Source of the DNA: Rhodothermales bacterium
Lineage (GTDB): Bacteria > Bacteroidota > Rhodothermia > Rhodothermales > Bin80
Length of the DNA stretch: 64,000 nt
Reading direction: 5' to 3'
Assembly: GCA_022822185.1 (NCBI GenBank)
Contig: JAJECE010000001.1
Coordinates: 22,796-86,795 of the forward strand
In this document: piece by piece, positions 9,801 to 18,300 of the stretch
Position numbering within the stretch: the stretch's first letter is position 1
How the letters are laid out: every line of letters starts with the position of its first letter
Program-made: the position numbers and the translations under genes
Notes under the pieces: generated by a model
The model's database searches: none
Told to the model about the DNA's origin: nothing
The model's input: the letters and a program-made list of their open reading frames with translations, nothing else

Positions 9801-9955
9801 GTACGGGCACCATAGAGGAACAGATCAACGAAATGATTGAACAAAAGCAGGAGGTTGCAGACAGTATCGTCGGGACCGGCGAGCAGTGGATTACCGAACT
9901 CTCTACCCGTGACCTTAAAAAAATACTCCGACTACAAAAAGGAGCTGTCCAGTAG
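6863..9955 (+). CDS. SNF2-family DEAD/DEAH-box helicase
   Basis: A 1030-residue protein. The first ~530 residues form the N-terminal region typical of bacterial SNF2 proteins. The ATPase core follows: motif I [9 protein letters not shown] (near residue 580), motif II LDEAQ, motif III [9 protein letters not shown], then the C-terminal helicase lobe with [10 protein letters not shown] and the SNF2 signature around [23 protein letters not shown]. It should be a double-stranded DNA translocase that moves proteins on DNA rather than a strand-separating helicase. It is followed after 38 bp by a SWIM zinc-finger gene, a pairing found across bacteria (as with Bacillus YwqA/YwqB). Its place in a defence island suggests, but does not show, an anti-invader role. 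ATG 6863 was preferred over an in-frame TTG at 6857. Confidence 0.92.
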   Translation: [1030 protein letters not shown]

Positions 9956-9993
9956 AGATCAGAATATAGAAAATCAATCCGACGATTTGAAGG

Positions 9994-10854
9994 ATGTCCT
10001 ATTATGACCATTATTATTTCCCGCCTTCCCGGCCGCGCTCGGTCGAAGGAGGGATCAAGGCACAGTCAAAACGGGGCGAGTTTGGACAGACATGGTGGGG
10101 CCGCCGCTGGGTTCAGAAGCTTGAGAGTTTTTCCATCGGAGCCCGTTTGGGGCGTGGGAAGTCCTATGCCCGCAGAGGGCAGGTGCTGTACATTGACATT
10201 TTGAAGGGGAAGGTGGATTCTGCGGTTCAGGGTTCCCGCAGCGGATCGTATGATCTTGAGATTAAACTAAAAGTCTACAAACGTACAGAATGGAAAAAAC
10301 TGGCAGAATCTTTGCGGCAGCAGCCTTTCTATGTGGCACGGCTTCTGTCGGGGGAGATCCCGGAGGACTTTGAGCGGATTATGAAAGAGCATAGGATGCC
10401 GCTTTTACCCGAACCCAGGAACGATCTCAAGATGGAGTGTGACTGTCCAGACTGGTCGAATCCATGTAAGCACATTGCGGCGGTCATTTATTTGTTGGCG
10501 GAAGAATTTGACCGTGACCCGTTTCTGCTTTTTGAACTGCGCGGAATCACCCGCGAACAGTTCCTCTACGAAATCACCGGAGCCAAGGCAGTGAAAAAGA
10601 AAGATTCGGATGAGGCAGAGGAAACAGCCCAGGCACCGGTTCCGCTAAGTCCGGGGGATGATTTCTGGGAGGAGGGGGCGTTGCCTGATGATTTTTACGG
10701 AGTCGTCCGTACTCCGCCTGCACCGGCGGCATTGCCGAAACGTCTGGGCAAGTTTCCCTTCTGGCGTGCAGAAGAGTCACTTTCGGATGTACTGGATCCC
10801 CTGTACAAGAAAGCCTCACTGCGTGGACTGAGAGTTTTCCAGGGCGAAGATTGA
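9994..10854 (+). CDS. SWIM zinc-finger protein
   Basis: A 286-residue protein with a SWIM zinc finger near residues 148-163: C-D-C, then CKH, giving the CxCx(n)CxH ligands. The N-terminal part has a run of aromatic residues and a WWGRRW motif, the usual start of SWIM proteins encoded beside SNF2 helicases. SWIM fingers bind DNA or protein partners; here it is most likely an accessory subunit of the SNF2 translocase just upstream (38-bp gap, same strand). An acidic linker (about 203-232) precedes a Pro-rich C-terminal segment. No catalytic motif is visible. Confidence 0.88.
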   Translation: MSYYDHYYFPPSRPRSVEGGIKAQSKRGEFGQTWWGRRWVQKLESFSIGARLGRGKSYARRGQVLYIDILKGKVDSAVQGSRSGSYDLEIKLKVYKRTEWKKLAESLRQQPFYVARLLSGEIPEDFERIMKEHRMPLLPEPRNDLKMECDCPDWSNPCKHIAAVIYLLAEEFDRDPFLLFELRGITREQFLYEITGAKAVKKKDSDEAEETAQAPVPLSPGDDFWEEGALPDDFYGVVRTPPAPAALPKRLGKFPFWRAEESLSDVLDPLYKKASLRGLRVFQGED

Positions 10855-11015
10855 TTCGGAGCATTGCTGCAAGGGAAGATGTCCGTATGATATTGATGCA
10901 AATCAAAATCCGCCAAAATTGGCTAACATAACCAAGCCGTTGTCTACGCTGAGCATTGGAGACTAAACACCGACCACTTATGCGGCATACATGTTGCAAT
11001 TAGAGTCAGTATCGG

Positions 11016-11300
11016 TTAAAATCTGAGCACAAAATCCCGGATATCGTAACTCTTAAGAGATGGTACATTATTGTTTTTGTTTGCCTCAATGACATGCCGA
11101 GATAATTCTTTCCTTCCGTAAGGAGACAATTTTTCTGGCAAGCCTCCAACGGAACCGGACAATTTGTAGTCTCCACATATTCTACATGATACTAGATCAT
11201 AGTCGTATCCTCGAGGCATGTGCTCCGATTCTATATCTGGGCAAAGGCAAATTCTACAGTGCATGAATTGTATGAAATTTTTGTAATTGGTAAACCGCAT
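11016..11300 (-). CDS. Small protein with two CxxC pairs, likely zinc-binding
   Basis: The 94-residue product has CRICLC near residue 15 and CRIC near residue 39, arranged like a zinc ribbon or treble-clef knuckle, followed by a GDYKLSG segment and a helical stretch. It stands alone on the minus strand in DNA that is clearly more AT-rich than its flanks, suggesting recent acquisition. It resembles the N-terminal zinc knuckle of longer defence-island proteins, so it may be a C-terminally truncated remnant, but no continuation was found downstream. The function is unknown. Confidence 0.5.
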   Translation of the reverse strand: MRFTNYKNFIQFMHCRICLCPDIESEHMPRGYDYDLVSCRICGDYKLSGSVGGLPEKLSPYGRKELSRHVIEANKNNNVPSLKSYDIRDFVLRF

Positions 11301-11666
11301 TGAAATGAACTGTAAACTGTAGCAGAAGTTCCAGTGATTTGAATAAATATTTTTTACTATCTATACCAAAATACATAATATCCCAATAAATGGTAAGTTG
11401 TAGTCATATTTTTTTGTGAATCCTGGAACATTTCATGCGATACGGGCGTTTCAAATAAAAAATTCCTCACACTCCCACGATGCAATCTTGCGAAGAGACT
11501 CCAGATCTACTTGCCTACTTGCCTACTTGCCAAATTTCCATTTCTTATATTGAATTTTTCCCGGCAGATCAGGACAAATTCCCCGCTGTATTATGACTTT
11601 AGAGAATCGTTTGGCCTCGACCATGATTAGCCAGGGTATCTCGTGCAGAAAAGGGATTGGATTCGA
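11301..11666. other. AT-rich intergenic stretch with an octanucleotide repeat
   Basis: No gene is supported here. The left half is strongly AT-rich. The right half holds three tandem copies of CTACTTGC (11507-11530). The adenine methyltransferase frame closes upstream at a TAG at 11628, so the repeat is outside its reading frame. Confidence 0.5.
11507..11530. repeat. Three tandem copies of CTACTTGC
   Basis: An exact 8-nt unit is repeated three times about 137-160 bases upstream of the adenine methyltransferase ATG. Such simple repeats can slip during replication. With three copies the mutability would be low, and here it could only alter promoter or leader spacing. Confidence 0.7.
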
Positions 11667-13115
11667 ATGAATCGTCGCATCATAAAAGATTTGCCCAGTC
11701 TGTTTCCCGAAAACATGAATCATCCAATGAAAATCTGCAACGGGGATTGGAGATCAGAATGGGTAGCGGGTCTTGAAGCGGTATTAAGGCGTTCCGAAAA
11801 GGCGGAGTTGACGCTATCCTACTCGTCACCATGCCAGTCCGAAGATGCCCGCAAAAAGGTAGGCGCGTATTACACACCCGCAGATGCCGCCGCGTTCTTC
11901 TGGAACGAATTCATGGTGCTCAATGGTATTCCTGAAGAGCAGGACATTAAGGCTTTCTGGCAGGAACACCACTTCATAGAGCCTGCATCTGGTGCAGGAA
12001 TCCTTGTGTATGCGTTACTCAAAAAGGTTATCGAACTTGGCTTACCACTGGATTGCCTTTCATCTGCTGAAATCACATTAATTGACATCAACCCCAAAGC
12101 ACTAGACTTTGCCCGTGACGAAATTCGGAAAATTTCAAAAAAATGGGATTTCTCTTTTTCAGACATTAGGTATGTGTGTACCGATTTCCTTAACTACACA
12201 CCCTCTGGATCATCCAAGAAGCCATTATTCTTCGGGAACCCTCCATACGTAGCGAATCCCAAGGGGAGCCGATGGAAAAATAGCTTTGCAGATTTCCTGG
12301 AGCGTGCGCTGACAGAGAGTGGAGAACATGGTTCGGTTCATTTTATTCTGCCTTTGTCAGTCGCCTTTAGTCGCGACTATGTGGAATTGCGATCCATGAT
12401 TAGAAATTCCGGGAAGAGTGTTGCGATTTCCAGTTTTGATAATATCCCTGACTGCCTCTTTTCGAGTGGGAAGCCTAAGCATAAAAACACAAACAAGGCC
12501 AATAGCCAGCGGTGCTCAATCGTTACCGTATTTCCTGAAGACAATCCCAGAACACTGTCCACACGAATGCATCGGTGGAGGAAAAAGGATCGCAGCAGAC
12601 TGCTGAATTCTACCCCTTGCTATCATGATATAACCGAATATAATTTTGGCGGACAATTTCTACGGCCGGAAAATGCCGCCATCCTGAACTTACTCAAGGA
12701 TGCTCATTTGCATCCTCCACTGAAAACCATTCTGGCGGCAGATGGCATACATTCTCTGTACATATCGGGTGTTGCGAGAAACTTTATGGGCTTTCGTGAG
12801 CATCATTCATCTGGAGTTCTTCGGCTACGCTTCAAAACAGAGGTCGACTTGTACAAAGCCGTCCTCATCATGTCATCAGATCTATTCTTGGATTACTGGC
12901 GTACAGTTGGCGATGGATTCCATTTAACGCGTACCAATCTTGAGAATTTCCCCCTGCACCCACTTCTTGTGCAAGAAGTGGATGCCAACATCTCAAGAGG
13001 TAAATCAATTTGGGAAGCGCGGACAAACTACGCCAAGAGCAAGCGCCATCCGGCAGGCATGACAATATCCTACGATTTGACGAAGGTTGCCTTGAAAATC
13101 TCCAGTAAGTTTTGA
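11667..13115 (+). CDS. N6-adenine DNA methyltransferase (Eco57I-like)
   Basis: A 482-residue amino-methyltransferase. It shows the X-like GAYYTP (near residue 66), SAM-binding motif I as EPASGAG (near 105), an acidic motif II in LIDINPKALDF and catalytic motif IV FGNPPYV (near 190), typical of adenine-N6 enzymes. The C-terminal third has no second catalytic domain and probably forms the target-recognition region, as in Eco57I-type methylases. No nuclease domain is fused. The convergent neighbour is a DprA-like gene; no clear restriction enzyme is adjacent, so it may be a solitary methylase or need a partner among the genes around. The start is ATG 11667; an in-frame GTG at 11643 is possible. 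Confidence 0.9.
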   Translation: MNRRIIKDLPSLFPENMNHPMKICNGDWRSEWVAGLEAVLRRSEKAELTLSYSSPCQSEDARKKVGAYYTPADAAAFFWNEFMVLNGIPEEQDIKAFWQEHHFIEPASGAGILVYALLKKVIELGLPLDCLSSAEITLIDINPKALDFARDEIRKISKKWDFSFSDIRYVCTDFLNYTPSGSSKKPLFFGNPPYVANPKGSRWKNSFADFLERALTESGEHGSVHFILPLSVAFSRDYVELRSMIRNSGKSVAISSFDNIPDCLFSSGKPKHKNTNKANSQRCSIVTVFPEDNPRTLSTRMHRWRKKDRSRLLNSTPCYHDITEYNFGGQFLRPENAAILNLLKDAHLHPPLKTILAADGIHSLYISGVARNFMGFREHHSSGVLRLRFKTEVDLYKAVLIMSSDLFLDYWRTVGDGFHLTRTNLENFPLHPLLVQEVDANISRGKSIWEARTNYAKSKRHPAGMTISYDLTKVALKISSKF

Positions 13116-13266
13116 TTTCGTATGAGGCGTGAGGGAGCATTCATGCCCGTATCAACGGGTTGCGGTTTTGCAGATTCCGCAAAAGGTTGTACCTTCTCAT
13201 GTATAGGATCTGCGCAGATGCGTGAATGGAAACTGATTAACTGGTGCCGGGCCCAGCTTCCGACTC

Positions 13267-14193
13267 TCAATCAGGAAACAGTTCAAGTTGCCCACTTGTG
13301 CAGTGCTGTTCAGGCCGGTTCCCATTCCGGTTATGAATGAGCGGGATTAAATCATCGGGGCCATCAATCCATGTTGCATTTCGCGTTTGGACAATGTCAG
13401 CATTTCCCTGTACACTGGGGTGGTGTAATTCACTTTCGTGAGGTCGCAGGCACAAGATCGTTTTTTGTTGGGTTTGGGCAAATGCAGCGGTATGGTGTGT
13501 GCCGCCGTGGATCCCCGTCTGGATGACAACTAAAATATCTGAGAGTGCGCTTTGCAGTCGGTCACGGGCAATGAATGACCATTTTCTGGCTTGAATGCCT
13601 GGGGGATATTCGCTCAAGAGGCAGCCCCCTTTTTCGATGATTTGATTTGCCAGATTCCCATGCTCCCGCGGATACACCATGTCCAGTCCATGAGCAAGTA
13701 TGGCTACAGCGATACCACCTTCATCTAAGCAACCGGCATGACCATGATAGTCACACCCATAGGCGAGGCCGCTTACGACAGGTAGGTTGTTCTGAGCTGC
13801 GATACAACCCAGATCATATGCTGCTTTGCTTCCCCTGTCCGTAGGTTCACGCGTTCCAATGATTGCGACAACCACAGAATTGCTTTGAAGCGCCTCGTGG
13901 GCCCCCTTGAGGTATATCACGGGCGGCCTGTCTTCCCGTATTTCGTGAAGTTTCTCTGGATAGTTCTCATCTATTACTGTAACCACATTTATATTTGACT
14001 GGAGGCATTCATCCATGATTTGTAGGGCTTGATCCCACGCATGTGCGGTTTCCTGTAATGGATGTCCAAACCTAGAGTTAACAAAGTCGGCAAACTCCAC
14101 AGGGCCACTTGGCACATCGCTGGCTATTTTGAGCACTGTCTTTGCCCCAATCCCGGGTAGATGTTGGAGTGCAATGAGCGGAATGTCTTTCAT
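13267..14193 (-). CDS. DprA/Smf-like DNA-processing protein (divergent)
   Basis: A 308-residue protein with an N-terminal helix-hairpin-helix (HLPGIGAKTVLKIA) and a Rossmann-like DprA domain. Recognisable blocks are AIIGTREPTDRG, VSGLAYGCDYHGHAG (the VSGxAxGxD motif), AILAHGLDMVYPREH and LLSEYPPG. The usual FPxRNRI motif is changed to FIARDRL, and the SGxLxTA segment reads HGGTHHTA. DprA loads RecA on single-stranded DNA during transformation. Divergent copies inside defence islands are likely accessory forms rather than the housekeeping gene. It converges on the adenine methyltransferase gene, with 151 bp between their stops. Role in defence is inferred from position only. Confidence 0.82.
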   Translation of the reverse strand: MKDIPLIALQHLPGIGAKTVLKIASDVPSGPVEFADFVNSRFGHPLQETAHAWDQALQIMDECLQSNINVVTVIDENYPEKLHEIREDRPPVIYLKGAHEALQSNSVVVAIIGTREPTDRGSKAAYDLGCIAAQNNLPVVSGLAYGCDYHGHAGCLDEGGIAVAILAHGLDMVYPREHGNLANQIIEKGGCLLSEYPPGIQARKWSFIARDRLQSALSDILVVIQTGIHGGTHHTAAFAQTQQKTILCLRPHESELHHPSVQGNADIVQTRNATWIDGPDDLIPLIHNRNGNRPEQHCTSGQLELFPD

Positions 14194-14880
14194 TGATACG
14201 GGGGATTGGAGGCTTGTTGTGTAGGATTCTCAATTTCAACCAACTATTGAGGGTCTCTCTATCCCGCTCGAAGAGTAAATTCTCCGGGGGAATATGTCTG
14301 CCCGATACGGGGTCAAAAAATTCTCACATCAGGATTAGACAGGTGGCAACTTTGGTGATTGCCGACAGAGTCCCACAATTATGTGGTTTCGCATTTGAAC
14401 TTTGGAGTACGATGGCTTATCTCGTTGAGTGCGGAGTATCTATCCCCTGGCTACTATCCAGATTGTTGCAAGATCTCAAGGGTTTCAAACGGGTACATTT
14501 TCCTACATCCAACGTGTCTTGCATGTTCACTGCATTCCCGCAGCATGACGTGACGAATGCTCTGAATTGCATTCTCTGGTAGCCTAAACAGATTCTTTGC
14601 GGCCGCGAATTACGGATCCGGTCTGACCTTGTTTGCCGTGAACTACAAATCGGACTGGCCGCAACCGATCTCCATGGATAAACGGAGAGAACCGCAATTA
14701 TGCTACGGTTTGGTGAAAACATCTCCATGTATTATCTTGGGCGTTTCAACATTGTCAGATCCCATGAGCACTTCACGATTTGCAGGACGTAGACATTCGG
14801 CGAGTTCCTCCGGTGCCATACATCAGGGGTGCATGTCCGTGACGGGGGATAGTGTCATCCGCCCAAATTCAAAGTCCAAA
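14194..14880. other. Intergenic region upstream of the tubulin/Hsp70 operon
   Basis: No complete gene is supported. On the minus strand, about 14610 to 14458 encodes a protein-like 50-residue stretch (LPENAIQSIRHVMLREC and on) with no good start and closed by a TAG; it could be a gene remnant. The right part must contain the promoter of the operon beginning at 14881, but no clear -10/-35 or TAnnTTTG box was identified. Confidence 0.4.
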
Positions 14881-15351
14881 ATGACACATGAACAAAATCC
14901 CCCCCCCCATTTTTTATCTAAAACCCCGGTTTTAGTACTCTTATTCACAGTTACAGGCTGTTCCCGACTTGATACGGTCTGCCAGAGCGGTTTTTCAGGC
15001 ACCAACTACACCTTCGGGTTTATAGAGACACTCGTTCTGGCGGTGTTGGTCACTCTTGTTATCTGTACAGTCTTCTATTTGCTGCAAAGTCGGGCGGTGC
15101 ACAAATGGAATCTCCGGAGAACTGAGTCGGCACCGAAGCTTTCTGCTGCTCCGTTATTTCCGTTTATCATCATACTGCTCCCGTTTTTTCTTGCAGGACC
15201 TTTCGTAGGTGCTGATTGCTCTGATGCGCAGAAGTGGACTCATGTTTTAGGAGCGTTCCTGGGATGCGTTGCCGGTTGTGCAATGGGCTTTACGATTTTT
15301 CATGCAAGAACGCGGCCCTACAAGAAGAAATCCAGCCAAGAGAGAAAATAA
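14881..15351 (+). CDS. Small membrane protein with lipobox-like signal, first gene of the tubulin/Hsp70 operon
   Basis: A 156-residue protein. A hydrophobic segment ends in a lipobox-like TVTGC (Cys27), followed by membrane helices at about 48-68, 92-110 and 121-140, and a basic tail. The codons for Pro7-Pro9 and the next base form an unbroken run of ten C, a slippage-prone tract. The ATG at 14881 was chosen because the open frame upstream of it does not look protein-like. Twelve nucleotides separate its stop from the giant fusion gene, so it is very likely co-transcribed. I do not recognise the family; its place suggests a membrane component of the same complex. Confidence 0.6.
   Translation: MTHEQNPPPHFLSKTPVLVLLFTVTGCSRLDTVCQSGFSGTNYTFGFIETLVLAVLVTLVICTVFYLLQSRAVHKWNLRRTESAPKLSAAPLFPFIIILLPFFLAGPFVGADCSDAQKWTHVLGAFLGCVAGCAMGFTIFHARTRPYKKKSSQERK
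14899..14908 (+). repeat. Ten-cytosine homopolymer inside codons 7-10
   Basis: Ten consecutive C lie 18 bases after the ATG of the first gene in the operon. A change of one base would shift the frame before the membrane segments, so the tract has the form of a phase-variation switch. Confidence 0.8.
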
Positions 15352-15362
15352 TCTGAAAAGAC

Positions 15363-18300
15363 ATGAATAATCGTTTCATCGCGTGTGGGGGCACAGGTGC
15401 CCATGTAATGCTGGCAATGGTGCGTCTCCATATGTTGGGATACCCATTTGGCTTCTTTGTCAAAACAGGCAAAAATTTCCCAGACCTGTTTCTGGTTGAT
15501 CAGGACTCTGGTGATGGGAAAGAACAGGAGGAAAGTACGCCCTGGCAGGAAGTCAAAAACTTGATCAAGAACCACCCGGGTAAGTATGATCTTTCAGAAT
15601 TCTTCGGTCGTTCAGACCGCCCAATCTGCCGGGATGTCAGTCCATTACCCGTGGGTAAAGACAAAGATTGGTATAAGCCCCCAAATCATCGCCTGAAGTA
15701 CAAGTTCAAGGGATCGCCCATACTCCCGTTAATCACATCCGAAGCACAGCGGGAGATCACCTATTCTCTGGGGATGATGGCCTCCCCATCGGTGGGGTCG
15801 CTACTGTTTGCACTCAAAGAACTAGATATTGAGGGGAAGGGTAAGCCGAATTACGATGAGGCTTATAACGATATGCTGAACGATTGTGGTGATCGGAGGA
15901 TGGTGGTTTGCGGTTCAAGTGTCGGCGGAACAGGTTCATCTGTCACTCCAACTCTCGCCCGTCTGTGTAAGGAAAAGAAAGCTGAGGTGATGGCGATCAT
16001 GGTGCATAGATGGTTCCAGTTCAGCAGGCCTGATGAATCAAGGGAGAAGTTTGACAAGTCCGTTGAACGCAATAAGGTGATGAAGGAGAACGCAGCAGGT
16101 GGACTTGCATCCTATGGGGAAGACTTGGCCAGGAAAGTACCTACCGTTCTGGTAGGCGTGCCGGATCATAGAAGAATATTGCGCCAATACACATCCGACA
16201 ATCAACAGCCCTCCCTGGACTCCTATGCCCATGCGGTCGGGGCACTGGCAGGAATAAAATATTTTTTGACGACGAAGGATCGTGAAATCAAAGAAGGGCT
16301 GTATGGCGTGTCGGCATCGGATGCTGATTATCTGACCGGTGATATGATCATTAAGGAGGATAATGGCGCTACCTTGCGTGAGATGATCGGTCATGCACAG
16401 ATCCTCACGTATCTACTCGGAGAGTTTTCCGATGTGTTAAGAAAAACGGGAGAGAACGCGAAAGACGGAGGGTACGCATCTTTTTCTAATTTCTTTATTT
16501 TTGCCGGTCAGACCCCTGTCCCTGCCATTGTTGACTGGGCAAATTCAGAGTTGCGGAATGATCGTTCAAGCCTGAAAGAAGTCGCAGATGAATTGGATTC
16601 CATCCGGCATAGCTATCGGGAGCTTCTGGCATGGATATCGTCACTGGGGAAGGAAAGCCGGGGAGATATTCAATATGAGAGCCGCAGTGTGGAGGAGAAG
16701 GGAGGAAAATTCTTTCTTTCGGAGAAAGAATGCATTAAACGACTGAAAAAGAATTCACTGCCCAGTGTTTCCGAGTTACAGAATGCACGCCTGTCCGATT
16801 TGGACAAGGTTGAGTGTATGGCATTGGCTCTTTTTCATTGGCTTGCGCACTGGATTAAAGATGAATGGGAGAATCTGCAATTGACCAAAAAGTCAGGGAA
16901 GGCACGCGAAGGGCAGGGCTACTGGCCTGATATTGATTCCAAAGATGATACGGGGCTCTTACCGACATGGGGGGCACCCGGTGAATTGGGAAAGGTGTCG
17001 GATGACAAGATTAGTAGTACGATTGAGTATTACTTTGACCGTGACCATGTGTCCCCCAATAGTTGGCCACATCATATTGCGGTGGTAGAGGAGTACAAGT
17101 TCCAGATTGTAAATCAGAGTCCTGTTGCTCTGCGCAAACTTGAAATGCTCTTGGTGGGACGGGCGCTTGGCGTACTGGAACTGCAGAAGGTTGAAACCAG
17201 AAATGGGCGAAGTTTTCTGTCTCTTGAGCGTCTGCTCAGGGATACAGATATAGCGGAGTACCTTCTGATTCATCAGAAGAGCGGTAAGGTGTATGGGTTC
17301 AATTCACCGGAGACATTTCTCTGTCCCGCGCCAGATGTAAGTAATGAAGATTGGGAAAGTCTCTGGAAAGACTTGACGGGGATTCATTGGGATGTTGACT
17401 GGAGATCAAAGAATTGGAGAGATGAAGTCGGAAAAGCCGGGAAATATCTCGGCGGCACCCTCAAGCGTGCAGCAGACCGCGTGAAAGACAAAGTTGGTTC
17501 TGACAATCAGGACAAATCCGCCTGGAGGGATTCTACGGATTGGGGGTTCGAAGGGGAAAAAGCCAGAAAGTGTGTCAGAGGTTGGCTGAAATGCGTGGAA
17601 AGCCATGTTAAGGACAAAGTTGTCAAAGAGACTTCCCGGATATGGGTTGATGTCTTAGACACACATCTGGACGCGGAAGCCGGCCCGTTTGGGGTTGCAG
17701 AATGGCTTCCTTTACCAGATGGCAACGTAAAAATCCCCATGCCCGTTATGGGGGATTCTCTGTATCTGTTTGAAGATCTTGATCCCGGCAGAAAAGGTGC
17801 GGAGAAAAGCATAGATGAATTGATCAGCGGGGTCCCCGATTTTGAAAAGTGTACCGTTGAGAAATCTGGCAAATCTGAAACATTCGAGATCATCAAGAAC
17901 TTTCGATTGCCCAGAAATATTGACTATCCGATTGGAGCAATATGGAGGGAGCATTTGGATCAACTTCAGGAAACGGGTAAAATCTTTGCATGGAGGAGGG
18001 ACCAAGAGAATAGAGGCATCTGGATCAGGGAAACGTTAGGCGAAGAGCCAATCTATATTCGGAATCTACAGGTCATTGACAGGGAAACGATTCAGATTGA
18101 TACCTGTGTCCCTCTGACCCAAAAATCGGTGAATGGAACCGGAGAAAATAAAACGCTATATCCAGATATTCCGCTTCGCCCCGACTACATTGATCTCTTG
18201 AAGATCCCGAAAGGTGAGAAAAATGAGGGAGAAAAATGCATAGATCACGACCATGCCTGGAGACGGCTCAAACAATCCGGTGATGTAGATAGAGGGCGTA

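Noticed and set aside
14595..14625. NotI- and BamHI-like sites next to each other, like a cloning linker
   Set aside because: No vector sequence flanks them and the neighbouring DNA is like the rest of the contig; a chance match is the simplest reading.
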